Below the pieces are notes generated by a model. The model worked only from the letters and a program-made list of their open reading frames with translations. It had not been told where the DNA came from and did no database searches. A DNA stretch of 64,000 nucleotides, taken from NCBI RefSeq assembly GCF_003020125.1, contig NZ_PYFW01000010.1, forward strand, positions 62,001 to 126,000, in the 5' to 3' direction. Source of the DNA: Bradyrhizobium sp. MOS003 (GTDB taxonomy: Bacteria; Pseudomonadota; Alphaproteobacteria; Rhizobiales; Xanthobacteraceae). Numbering within the stretch: position 1 is the stretch's first letter; each line of letters opens with the position of its first letter. Shown here piece by piece: positions 8,861 to 17,182 of the stretch. A program made the translations under genes and the position numbers.

Positions 8861-9457
8861 CTACGCCTTCTCGCCGATCCGGCTCTCCTTGCCGGTCTGC
8901 AAGCGCTTGATGTTCTCGCGGTGCGCGTAGAACGTCAGCAGCGTCAGCAGCGCCGTCAGCGCGGCCAATGCGAGATGGCCGAACCACCACAGGAACATCG
9001 GCGTGACGAATGCCGCTACCAGTGCGGAGAGCGAGGAGTAGCGGGTGGTGAAGGCGGTCGCCAGCCAGATCAGGCAGAACACCACCATGCCGGGCCAGAA
9101 CAGGCCGAGCAGGATGCCGATATAGACGGCCACGCCCTTGCCGCCTTTGAATTTGAGCCAGACCGGGAAGAGATGTCCGAGGAAGGCGCCGAGCCCGGCG
9201 ACCATGGCGGCATTGGGTCCTGCGATGTAGCCGGCGATCACCACGGCCGCGGTGCCCTTGAGCGCATCGAGCAACAGCGTGCCCGCGGCAAGGGCCTTGC
9301 TGCCCGTGCGCAGCACGTTGGTGGCGCCGATGCTGCCGGAGCCGATCGAACGGATATCCTGAGTGCCGGCGAGCCTCGTCAGAACCAGCCCGAACGGGAT
9401 CGAGCCGAGGAGGTAGCCGATGACGAAGGCCATTGGCAAAAATGCTTCAAGCCCCAC
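8861..9457 (-). CDS. plsY: glycerol-3-phosphate acyltransferase PlsY
   Basis: 198-residue polytopic inner-membrane enzyme (about five hydrophobic segments) that transfers acyl from acyl-phosphate to sn-glycerol-3-phosphate, the first step of phospholipid synthesis. Conserved family motifs are visible: GSIPFGL near residue 18, SGSIGATNVLRTGSK for glycerol phosphate near residue 39, and KGGKGVAVYIG for acyl-phosphate near residue 105. It lies directly downstream of pyrC on the same strand, with 47 bp between, probably in one transcript. Confidence 0.95.
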   Translation of the reverse strand: MGLEAFLPMAFVIGYLLGSIPFGLVLTRLAGTQDIRSIGSGSIGATNVLRTGSKALAAGTLLLDALKGTAAVVIAGYIAGPNAAMVAGLGAFLGHLFPVWLKFKGGKGVAVYIGILLGLFWPGMVVFCLIWLATAFTTRYSSLSALVAAFVTPMFLWWFGHLALAALTALLTLLTFYAHRENIKRLQTGKESRIGEKA

Positions 9458-9504
9458 GGCTGCGTCTCCAAAGTACCGGCTTCCAATTCAAACGATTGCG
9501 CACG

Positions 9505-10815
9505 TCAGACATGCTCAAACACCGTTCGACCGCCGACAATGGTGCGCACAACGCGGCCTGTAAAGCGAGCCTCGTCGAACGGGGTATTCTTGCAGGGCGA
9601 CTTGAGGTCGGCGGGATCGACGATCCACGGCACATCGGGGTCGATCACGATGACGTCGGCCGGGCTACCCACGCGCAGGGTTCCGCCAGGAAGGCCGAGC
9701 AACTCGGCCGGGCGGGTCGACATCGCGCGGATCAGCGTCTTCAGGTCCAACTCGCCATTGTGCACGAGGCGGAGGCCGGCGGGCAGCATGGTTTCCAGAC
9801 CGACGGCGCCGGGAGCGGCTTCGGCGAAGGGGAGGCGCTTGACCTCGACGTCCTGGGGATTGTGGTCGGACATGATGACGTCGAGCAGGCCGGAGGCCAC
9901 GGCCGCCACCAGCGCGCGGCGGTCGTCCTCGCTGCGCAGCGGCGGTGACAATTTCAGGAAGGAACGATAGGGGCCGATGTCGTTCTCGTTCAGCGCCAGA
10001 TGGTTGATCGAGACCGAGGCGCTGACGGCGAGGCCGGCGTCGCGGGCGCGCTGGAGGATCTCGAGCGAGTCGATGCAAGTCAGCGAGGCCGCGTGATAGC
10101 GGCCGCCGGTGAGAGCGACGAGGCGCATGTCGCGCTCCAGCATCACGGCTTCCGCCGCGTTCGGGATGCCCATCAGGCCGAGCCGCGAGGCGAACTCGCC
10201 CTCGTTCATCACGCCTTCGCCGACGAGATCGGGATCCTCGGTGTAGTGCACGATCAGCGCGTCGAAATCGCGGGCATAGGTCAGCGCCCGGCGCATCACC
10301 TGCGCATTGGTCACGCTTTTGTCGCTGTCGCTGAAGGCGATGGCGCCCGCCGCCTTGAGCAGACCGAACTCGGTCATCTCCTCGCCATGCATGCCCTTGG
10401 TGAGGGCTGCCATCGGCTGGATGTTGACGATCGCGGTGTCGCGGGCGCGGCGCATCACGAAGTCGACGGTCGCCGAATTGTCGATCACCGGAGAGGTGTC
10501 GGGCTGGCAGATGATGGTGGTGATGCCGCCGGTCGCGGCCGCCTGGCTCGCGGTGGCAAAGGTCTCGCGATGGCTGAAGCCCGGTTCGCCGACGAAGGCG
10601 CGCATGTCGATCAGGCCGGGCGCGACGATCTTGCCGGCGCAGTTGACGATGTCGGTGCCTTCGGGGACGCCGGCAGCTCCAATGCCGCGGCGGGTCTCGC
10701 GGATAGCGCCGTCGGCGATCAGGACGTCGCCGACCCCGTCGAAATCCCTGGAGGGATCGACGACGCGGGCATTGGCGAGCAGGATGGGGCGGCGATCGGT
10801 CAACATCGGCATCAC
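9505..10815 (-). CDS. pyrC: dihydroorotase-like protein, probably non-catalytic (PyrC')
   Basis: 436 residues with the amidohydrolase TIM-barrel of class I dihydroorotases. The first metal motif, normally DxHxH after GLID, reads GLIDMRAFVGEPG here, so both His are replaced (Arg72, Phe74). The late motif normally ending DHAPH reads SDHNPQ, with Gln321 for His. His190 and His241 remain. Such homologues encoded next to pyrB are known in other bacteria as inactive subunits required for aspartate transcarbamoylase assembly (family knowledge). The start (GTG 10815, or ATG 10812) overlaps the pyrB stop, implying coupled translation and 1:1 stoichiometry. Confidence 0.92.
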   Translation of the reverse strand: MMPMLTDRRPILLANARVVDPSRDFDGVGDVLIADGAIRETRRGIGAAGVPEGTDIVNCAGKIVAPGLIDMRAFVGEPGFSHRETFATASQAAATGGITTIICQPDTSPVIDNSATVDFVMRRARDTAIVNIQPMAALTKGMHGEEMTEFGLLKAAGAIAFSDSDKSVTNAQVMRRALTYARDFDALIVHYTEDPDLVGEGVMNEGEFASRLGLMGIPNAAEAVMLERDMRLVALTGGRYHAASLTCIDSLEILQRARDAGLAVSASVSINHLALNENDIGPYRSFLKLSPPLRSEDDRRALVAAVASGLLDVIMSDHNPQDVEVKRLPFAEAAPGAVGLETMLPAGLRLVHNGELDLKTLIRAMSTRPAELLGLPGGTLRVGSPADVIVIDPDVPWIVDPADLKSPCKNTPFDEARFTGRVVRTIVGGRTVFEHV

Positions 10816-11759
10816 GCGTTCGGCAGGTTACGGGCGAGCGCTTCCAGCACCGCCATGCGCACGGCGACGCCCATCTCCACCTGTTCGCGGATCAGGGACT
10901 GGGCGCCATCGGCCACGATCGAGTCGATCTCGACGCCGCGGTTCATGGGTCCGGGATGCATCACGAGTGCGTCGGGCTTGGCGTAGGCGAGCTTCTTCTG
11001 GTCGAGCCCGAAATAGTGGAAATATTCCGAGGTCGACGGCACGAAGGAACCGTTCATGCGCTCGCGCTGGAGCCGCAGCATCATGACGATGTCGGCGCCG
11101 TTCAGCCCCTCGCGCATGTCGCGCGCGACCTCGACGCCCATCCGCTCGATGCCGGGCGGCAATAGGGTGGTGGGGCCGACCACGCGGACGCGGGCGCCCA
11201 TCGTGTTGAGCAGGATGATGTTGGAGCGGGCGACACGCGAATGCAGCACGTCGCCGCAGATCGCGACCACGAGGCCTTCGATTCGGCCCTTGTTGCGGCG
11301 GATCGTCAGCGCGTCGAGCAGGGCTTGCGTGGGATGCTCATGGGCGCCGTCGCCGGCATTGATCACGGAACCGTCAACCTTGCGCGCCAGCAGTTCCACC
11401 GCGCCGGACGCGTGATGACGCATCACCAGGATGTCCGGGTGCATCGCGTTCAGCGTCATCGCGGTGTCGATCAGCGTCTCGCCCTTCTTGATGGACGAGG
11501 ACGCGACCGACATGTTCATGACGTCGGCGCCGAGTCGCTTTCCCGCGAGCTCGAATGAGGACTGGGTCCGGGTCGAGGCCTCGAAGAAGAGGTTTATCTG
11601 CGTCCGTCCCCGCAGGACGGTTCGCTTCTTGTCAACCTGGCGGTTGAGCTCGACATATTCTTCGGACAGGTCGAGGAGGCCGCTGATGTCGGCCGCGGAA
11701 AGGCCCTCGATGCCCAGCAAATGCCGGTGGCCGAGGACGAAGGTTGATTTCGATGTCAT
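10812..11759 (-). CDS. pyrB: aspartate carbamoyltransferase catalytic subunit
   Basis: Condenses aspartate and carbamoyl phosphate in pyrimidine synthesis. 315 residues from ATG 11759, the usual catalytic-chain length; a longer in-frame reading to 12035 passes through an intergenic repeat and is rejected. The carbamoyl-phosphate motif FFEASTRTQSSFE is near residue 54; RHHASGA, GDGAHEHPTQ and HPGPMNRG (aspartate loop) follow. First gene of the pyrB-pyrC-plsY transcript. No PyrI-like regulatory gene is nearby, consistent with assembly with the downstream PyrC-like protein. Confidence 0.96.
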   Translation of the reverse strand: MTSKSTFVLGHRHLLGIEGLSAADISGLLDLSEEYVELNRQVDKKRTVLRGRTQINLFFEASTRTQSSFELAGKRLGADVMNMSVASSSIKKGETLIDTAMTLNAMHPDILVMRHHASGAVELLARKVDGSVINAGDGAHEHPTQALLDALTIRRNKGRIEGLVVAICGDVLHSRVARSNIILLNTMGARVRVVGPTTLLPPGIERMGVEVARDMREGLNGADIVMMLRLQRERMNGSFVPSTSEYFHYFGLDQKKLAYAKPDALVMHPGPMNRGVEIDSIVADGAQSLIREQVEMGVAVRMAVLEALARNLPNA

Positions 11760-11853
11760 TAAAGCGAGAGCTATAGGCGCGGATGGCTGGGGGGGCAAGG
11801 GCCAATGCCGGGACGATGAGTTATCCCCTGAGGAGTCTGCTACGACGTCGATC

Positions 11854-11982
11854 GTCATGCCAGGGCATAGCCGTCCGAAGGACGGCGTCGCTTCCGCTTG
11901 CCTATGTCCCGTGCATCCACGTTCTTCTATCGCATTTGACGCAAATAAGACCGTGGATGGACGGGACAGGCCCGGCCATGAC
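11854..11982. repeat. intergenic palindromic repeat
   Basis: The outer ends GTCATGCCAGGG and the GGCCCGGCCATGAC segment are imperfect reverse complements. Inside, further complementary pieces (GCATCCACG and CGTGGATGG; GTCCCGTG and GACGGGAC) make a long imperfect hairpin. The sequence resembles palindromic elements common between Bradyrhizobium genes (recalled, not searched). Its right end supplies the first candidate ATG of the next gene. Confidence 0.5.
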
Positions 11983-12748
11983 GATGTGGAGGCCCCCGTT
12001 GAAGACAACTCTGACAGCGCTCTTGGTTGCAGCATGTGTTGGCGCTGCCCAGGCCCAATCGCTCCCCGGCGGCTTCGTCTACCTGCGCGAGATCGATCCC
12101 GGCATCCTCCAGGACATCCGCTACGCCACAGCGAACAATTTCATCGGCCGTCCCCTCGCTGGCTACAATGCCGGTGAATGCGTGGTGAAGCGCGAGGTCG
12201 GGCTGCGACTGAAGGCGTTGCAAGCGGAGCTGGCGGCGCAAAATCTCTCGCTGAAGATGTTCGACTGCTACCGGCCGGCGCGGGCCTCGCTCGATATGGT
12301 CAAGTGGTCGCAGAACGGTCATGAGACCGCGGCCGAGCGGCGCTACAATCCCAAGATCCCCAAGACCGAGCTTTTCCGCCTCGGCTACATCGCGAGCCAT
12401 TCGCAGCATTCGACGGGCGCCGCGCTCGATCTCACTTTGGTCGATCTCAAAGCCGACAATTCAGGCAAGTACGACCCGTCGAAGAGCTATGCCGATTGCA
12501 CCGCGCCGGTCGAAGCGCGGGCACCCGAAGGCAGTGTCGACATGGGCACCGGCTACGACTGTACCGACCCGAAGGGCCATACTGCGGCACCGGCGGTCAC
12601 GCCGGAGCAGCGCGCCTGGCGCAAGCGGCTGGTGGCTGCGATGGCCAGGCAAGGCTTTGTGAACTATGCGAAGGAGTGGTGGCATTTTTCCCTGCCGGGG
12701 GCCGGCGGGGCGCCCTATGATTTTCCGATCCAGCCGCGGCGGAACTGA
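11978..12748 (+). CDS. secreted D-Ala-D-Ala dipeptidase (VanX/DdpX, M15D)
   Basis: Zinc dipeptidase that cleaves D-Ala-D-Ala in the periplasm for cell-wall turnover or recycling. A signal peptide with an AAQAQ-type cleavage region covers about the first 27 residues. The zinc motif SQHSTGAALD (SxHxxGxAxD) and EWWHF (ExxWH) carry the ligands and the catalytic Glu; YRPARAS is the conserved substrate-binding Arg region. The start is ATG 11978 or ATG 11984. Earlier in-frame starts lie in the intergenic repeat and would bury the signal peptide. About 256 aa. No van-type resistance genes are nearby. Confidence 0.9.
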   Translation: MTMWRPPLKTTLTALLVAACVGAAQAQSLPGGFVYLREIDPGILQDIRYATANNFIGRPLAGYNAGECVVKREVGLRLKALQAELAAQNLSLKMFDCYRPARASLDMVKWSQNGHETAAERRYNPKIPKTELFRLGYIASHSQHSTGAALDLTLVDLKADNSGKYDPSKSYADCTAPVEARAPEGSVDMGTGYDCTDPKGHTAAPAVTPEQRAWRKRLVAAMARQGFVNYAKEWWHFSLPGAGGAPYDFPIQPRRN

Positions 12749-12768
12749 TTCCGCCCCGAGGAAACCTG

Positions 12769-14412
12769 ATGAGCCAGCCGAGCTTTGCGACCCACGAGGT
12801 CTTCAACCAGTCGCCGCCGTTCGAGGATGTCGATCTGTTCACTGTCGATCGGCCGCTGGTCGATGCGGTGAAGGTCAACGGTGGCGCGGCGGCGGAACGC
12901 GAGTTGTCCGAGTTCGGCAAGCAATGGGGCTCGGCCGCGATGGCCGATCGCGGGCGCGTCGCCAACGAGTATACACCGAAGCTGCGCAGCTTCGACGCAA
13001 AAGGCAATCGCCGCGACCAGGTCGAGTTTCACCCGGCCTATCACGAGCTGATGGCGCACAGCGCCCATGCCGGCGTGCACAATTCGACGTGGACTGCGAA
13101 CGGCAAACCGGCGGGCGATGCCGCCGAAGTGATCCGCGCGGCAAAATTCTACATGGCGGCCCAAGTCGAGACCGGCCATCTCTGTCCGATCACGATGACG
13201 CGCGCCTCGGTCGGTGCGCTGGCGATGCAGCCGGATCTGCTCGGCAAGGTGATGCCGGTGCTGTCGACCCGGAACTACGACCCGAGCTTTGCGCCCTGGT
13301 GGCAGAAGCGGGGCATGACGCTCGGCATGGGCATGACCGAGAAGCAGGGCGGCACCGACGTGCGCGCCAACATGACGCGCGCCGTCCGTGACGGCGAAGC
13401 CTATCGCATCACCGGCCACAAATGGTTCATGTCGGCGCCGATGTGCGATGCGTTCCTGGTGCTGGCGCAGGCCGAACAGGGCCTGACGTGTTTCTTCATG
13501 CCGCGCTTCGCGCCGGATGGTTCCGTGAATGCGATCCAGTTCCAGCGGTTGAAGGACAAGCTCGGCAATCGCTCCAATGCCTCGTCCGAGGTCGAATTCA
13601 CAGGTGCCTACGCCGAACGGGTCGGCGAGGAGGGCAAGGGCATCCGCACCATCATCCAGATGGTGCAGCTGACGCGGCAGGACTGCGCGATCGCCTCGGT
13701 CGGCCTGATGCGCTCGGGGCTCGCGCAGGCACTGCATCACGCCCGTCACCGCAGCGTGTTCCAGAAGCATTTGGCCGACCAGCCCCTGATGCAGGCGGTG
13801 CTGTCGGACATGGCGCTGCATGTCGAGGCGAGCACGGCCCTGGTGATGCGGCTCTGCCGCGCCTTCGACCGGACGCCGCACGATGCGGCGGAGGCCGCCT
13901 ATATGCGGTTGCTGACGCCCGCGATCAAATACTGGACCTGCAAGAGTGCGCCGCCGTTCCTCTATGAAGCCATGGAGTGCCTCGGCGGCAATGGCTATGT
14001 CGAGGACGGCATTTTGGCGCGCCATTACCGGGAGGCGCCGGTCAACGCGATCTGGGAAGGCTCCGGCAACGTGATGTGCCTCGACGTGCTGCGCGCGCTC
14101 TCGCGCGAGCCGAAGGCAGCGACGGCTGTGTTGCAATCGCTTGCGGCCGAGACGAAGGGTTTGCCTGGGGCAGGCGAGACGGCCAGCTTCATCGGCAAGA
14201 CTTTTCGGCGCGCCGATGGCGAGCGCGTCGCGCGCCTCGCCGTCGAGAGGCTGGCGCTGCTGGCCGCTGCGGCGGCGTTGAACGGCGTGTCGCCGCGCAA
14301 TGCCGAACTGTTCGCGAGCACGCGCCTTGCGGCCAGTCACGCCAGCATGTACGGCGCCGTCGAGCTCGAGAGCGGTGAGGCCCGCACGCTGCTGGAGCGG
14401 GCGCTGCCGTGA
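12769..14412 (+). CDS. acyl-CoA dehydrogenase family protein, AidB-like
   Basis: 547-residue flavoprotein of the AidB branch: an extra N-terminal region with the typical THEVFNQSPPFEDVDLF, then MGMTEKQGGTDVRANMT in the FAD site, the ITGHKWFMSAPMCDAF strand and a late GGNGYVED motif. E. coli AidB protects DNA during alkylation stress, but most homologues have no assigned substrate. A GTGA overlap couples it to the CPBP protease downstream. It starts 20 bp after the dipeptidase stop, so the three genes may be co-transcribed. Confidence 0.9.
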   Translation: MSQPSFATHEVFNQSPPFEDVDLFTVDRPLVDAVKVNGGAAAERELSEFGKQWGSAAMADRGRVANEYTPKLRSFDAKGNRRDQVEFHPAYHELMAHSAHAGVHNSTWTANGKPAGDAAEVIRAAKFYMAAQVETGHLCPITMTRASVGALAMQPDLLGKVMPVLSTRNYDPSFAPWWQKRGMTLGMGMTEKQGGTDVRANMTRAVRDGEAYRITGHKWFMSAPMCDAFLVLAQAEQGLTCFFMPRFAPDGSVNAIQFQRLKDKLGNRSNASSEVEFTGAYAERVGEEGKGIRTIIQMVQLTRQDCAIASVGLMRSGLAQALHHARHRSVFQKHLADQPLMQAVLSDMALHVEASTALVMRLCRAFDRTPHDAAEAAYMRLLTPAIKYWTCKSAPPFLYEAMECLGGNGYVEDGILARHYREAPVNAIWEGSGNVMCLDVLRALSREPKAATAVLQSLAAETKGLPGAGETASFIGKTFRRADGERVARLAVERLALLAAAAALNGVSPRNAELFASTRLAASHASMYGAVELESGEARTLLERALP

Positions 14413-15200
14413 GTCTTCCGAACGAAAGCTTCCTGATGGATACCCTCAATCCCGACAATCCGCCGCTGACCGTGACGCCTGCGCCGCCGCGCGTCTGGCT
14501 GTTCTGGGGCACCGCGCTGTGGGGCCTCTTCGTCTTCGTCGCAATGTTCGTCGGGCAGATCGGCGCCGTCGTCCTGCTGGCGGCGCTGCGTGGTCTTCCC
14601 ATGGACCTCGCCTCGGTCCAGGCGATCGGCCACGAGCCGCAGGCGCTCGCGCTCTCGGTCATCATGGGACTGCCCGCAACGCTTCTGGCGGTGTGGCTCG
14701 CCATTGCCATCAAGAAGGCCTCCTTCGTCGATTATCTCGCGCTGCATTGGCCGTCCTGGAAGCCGCTGCTGTTCGGTGCGGTCGGCCTCATCCTGATCGT
14801 CGTGGTCTGGGAGACGATGTCGCGCGCGCTCGGCCGCGAGGCGACGCCGGGCTTCATGACCGATCTGTTGAAATCGGGCCGCGACAAGGGCGCGGCCCTG
14901 TTGCTGCTGTTCGCCTTCAGCGTGGCCGCACCGATGTCGGAGGAGATCCTGGCGCGCGGCTTCCTCTTTCGCGGCTGGTCGGCGAGCTTTTTGCGCGTGC
15001 CAGGCGCGATCCTGCTGTCGTCGCTGGTCTGGACGGTCGTGCATCTGCAATACGACATCTACTTCCTCGCCGAGGTCTTCACCATCGGACTGTGGTTCGG
15101 CTACATGCGCTATCGCGCGAATTCACTGTGGCTCACGATCGCGCTGCACGCGATGAACAATCTGACCGCTGTGGTGCTGACGATGTGGCTGGGGAGCTGA
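14409..15200 (+). CDS. CPBP-family intramembrane metalloprotease
   Basis: 263 residues with about seven to eight membrane segments. The three CPBP/Abi motifs are present: EEILARGFLFRGW (EExxxR), WTVVHLQYD (His) and LHAMNN (HxxxN) near the C-terminus, so the glutamyl/metal site looks intact. The family (related to CAAX protease Rce1) includes bacteriocin self-immunity proteins and others of unknown substrate. GTG 14409 overlaps the stop of the AidB-like gene (GTGA), so translation is coupled. A second in-frame start, ATG 14436, would shorten it by nine residues. Confidence 0.85.
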   Translation: MSLPNESFLMDTLNPDNPPLTVTPAPPRVWLFWGTALWGLFVFVAMFVGQIGAVVLLAALRGLPMDLASVQAIGHEPQALALSVIMGLPATLLAVWLAIAIKKASFVDYLALHWPSWKPLLFGAVGLILIVVVWETMSRALGREATPGFMTDLLKSGRDKGAALLLLFAFSVAAPMSEEILARGFLFRGWSASFLRVPGAILLSSLVWTVVHLQYDIYFLAEVFTIGLWFGYMRYRANSLWLTIALHAMNNLTAVVLTMWLGS

Positions 15201-15253
15201 GGCTGGCCGTTGCCTCACGGACAGCCGAGGAGGTGGGCTCTCTAAGAGGCGCT

Positions 15254-16180
15254 TTAGTGGGCCACCAGCGCGATCGCGATCGGCATCGTGATCGCCGCCA
15301 GAATCGTCTGCAGCGTGATGATTTGCGCCAGCAGCGGCGCGTCACCGCCCATCTGGCGGGCGAGGACATAGGCGCTGGGAGAGGTCGGGACTGCCGCGCA
15401 GATCGCGACGATCGCAAGACTGTTGCCTGATAGCCCAAACCACACGGCGAGCGCTAAGGCGAGCAAGGGCATCAGCACCAGCTTGAACGCCACGCCAAGC
15501 GTCGCGCCGAGACTGGGACGGAGCAGTCCCTTGAGCTGCAGGCCCGCGCCGGTGACGAGCAGCCCGATCGCGAGCGAGGAGCGGCCGAGCGCGTCGGCCA
15601 CTTCGTGCCAGATCTTCGGCAATGGGAGATGCATGACGTTGATGGCGAGGCCGATGACACAGGCCCAGATCAGCGGATTGCGGATCACCGTCATGACGAT
15701 GGTCCGGGCTGACTGCTTCTCGGGCGCTGCGTAATGTGCGAGCACCGCGACGCTGAAAACGTTGACCAGCGGAATGATCGCGACCATCGCCACCGACGCC
15801 AGCGCCAGCCCGACATCGCCATACAGGTTGGCGGAGACCGACAGCGCCACGTAGGTCTGCCAACGCGTCGCGCCCTGGAAGATCGAGGTGAAGGCAGGGC
15901 CCTCGATATCGAGCCGCGCCAGGGCAGGGCGGAGTGCGAGGCAGAGCAGCGACATCGCCAGCGCCGACAGCAGCAGCGCGCCGCCGACACCGGCGACCGG
16001 CACCTTGGAAAGATCGGCCTTCACCAGCGTCTGGATCAGCAGCATCGGAAACAGCACGAAATAGGTCAGCCGCTCCAGCCCATGCCATTGCGTGTCAAGC
16101 CGCATCAGGCTGCGCTTCAAGACCACGCCAAGCACGATGAGGATGAAGACCGGCAGCAGCGCCGCGATCACGACGGCCAT
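15254..16180 (-). CDS. AEC-family auxin-efflux-carrier-like transporter
   Basis: 308 residues with about ten hydrophobic helices in two halves, beginning VVIAALLPVFILIVLGVVLKR, the family's usual N-terminal helix. Includes the conserved NPLIW near mid-protein and the late AICAAVPTSPSAYVLARQMGG region. Bacterial members export or import organic and amino acids (for example malonate or malate); substrate cannot be read here. It follows ruvX by 3 bp and probably shares its transcript. Confidence 0.88.
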   Translation of the reverse strand: MAVVIAALLPVFILIVLGVVLKRSLMRLDTQWHGLERLTYFVLFPMLLIQTLVKADLSKVPVAGVGGALLLSALAMSLLCLALRPALARLDIEGPAFTSIFQGATRWQTYVALSVSANLYGDVGLALASVAMVAIIPLVNVFSVAVLAHYAAPEKQSARTIVMTVIRNPLIWACVIGLAINVMHLPLPKIWHEVADALGRSSLAIGLLVTGAGLQLKGLLRPSLGATLGVAFKLVLMPLLALALAVWFGLSGNSLAIVAICAAVPTSPSAYVLARQMGGDAPLLAQIITLQTILAAITMPIAIALVAH

Positions 16181-16183
16181 CGG

Positions 16184-16681
16184 TCAGGCGGCCCCGGGAC
16201 GGAGATTGGCGAGGCGGTCGAGCGCGCCCTGCAAAATGAAGATCGCGGCGTGCTCGTCGATCACCTCGGCGCGCTTGGCGCGGCTGACATCCATGCCGAT
16301 CAGCTCGCGCTCGACGGCCGCAGTCGAGAGGCGCTCGTCCCACAAGCCGATGGGAAGGGGTGTGAGGCCGGCAAAATTGCGGGCGAAGGCGCGGGTGGAT
16401 TGCGCGCGCGGGCCCTCGCTGCCGTCCATGTTGATGGGCAGGCCGAGCACGAAGCCGACCACCTTGCGTTCGGCCGCGATCGCCAGCAACCGGGCCGCGT
16501 CCTGCTTGAACGCCTTGCGCTGGATCGTCTCGACTCCGGTTGCGAGCCGACGATCCGCGTTGGATACGGCAACGCCTATGGTCTTGGTGCCGAGGTCGAG
16601 CCCGACCAGCGCGCCGCGCGCGGGCCAGTGGGTTGCAGCATCGACGAGGGGCAGGATAAGAGCAGGCATGACGTAGCGCAT
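16184..16681 (-). CDS. ruvX: YqgF/RuvX, RNase-H-fold pre-16S rRNA nuclease
   Basis: 165-residue RNase-H-fold protein implicated in 5' maturation of 16S rRNA, earlier called a putative Holliday junction resolvase. Motifs: GLDLGTKTIGVAVS with the first Asp, GLPINMDGSEGPRAQ, WDERLSTAAVE with the Glu, and a final DEHAA Asp. The start could also be ATG 16669, four codons later; the first 20 residues are an extension over the E. coli protein. Divergent from the small membrane protein at 16715. Confidence 0.93.
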   Translation of the reverse strand: MRYVMPALILPLVDAATHWPARGALVGLDLGTKTIGVAVSNADRRLATGVETIQRKAFKQDAARLLAIAAERKVVGFVLGLPINMDGSEGPRAQSTRAFARNFAGLTPLPIGLWDERLSTAAVERELIGMDVSRAKRAEVIDEHAAIFILQGALDRLANLRPGAA

Positions 16682-16714
16682 ATCACGCGTCGCGCCGCGG
16701 AGTGAACCCGGAAC

Positions 16715-16927
16715 ATGGATGCGCTGACATTATTCGGCCTGTTCGCCGTCACGGCGATGCTGATCAGTTACGCCCTGGAAGATCGCAGCCGTTGGTTCGT
16801 TGTGCTGTTCGCCGTGTCCTGCGTGCTCGGTTCGGCTTACGGCTTTCTGCAGGGCGCCTGGCCGTTCGGTCTGGTCGAAGCGATCTGGGCCGTTGTGGCG
16901 CTGCGGCGATGGCAGCTGAAGCGGTAG
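16715..16927 (+). CDS. small inner-membrane protein, 70 aa
   Basis: Two or three closely spaced hydrophobic helices (residues 4-20, 27-45, 50-63) with a basic C-terminal end (RRWQLKR) expected in the cytoplasm. I know no function. It lies 33 bp from the divergent ruvX start. The hydrophobic periodicity, good codon bias and clean ATG support a real gene. Confidence 0.65.
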   Translation: MDALTLFGLFAVTAMLISYALEDRSRWFVVLFAVSCVLGSAYGFLQGAWPFGLVEAIWAVVALRRWQLKR

Positions 16928-17070
16928 ATCGTCCGACGGCAGCAACAAGCCCGAAATCGTGATGTCGGGGTGCATCGACGATATGTGGGAAATCTCACAC
17001 TGGTCACGTGCAGACCATGGCATGGTACCATTTGGTTGCGTGAGATTAGAAATGCAGGCTTAAGGTAGAG

Positions 17071-17091
17071 CGGGGTGCGTCCCCCGTTTTT
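17071..17091 (+). terminator. rho-independent terminator-like hairpin
   Basis: CGGGG (17071-17075) and CCCCG (17082-17086) flank a 6-nt loop and are followed directly by TTTTT. It lies 144 bp after the small membrane-protein gene and 92 bp before the protease-nuclease gene. It may end the former or act as an attenuator for the latter; the sequence does not decide. Confidence 0.45.
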
Positions 17092-17182
17092 AACGATAGG
17101 CAGCGTCGGGCACGCTGCAACCTTGGCGCATTTTTTAGGCGCCGGCCACGTCCAATTTCATCCCGTCATTTGAGAGGTCACA

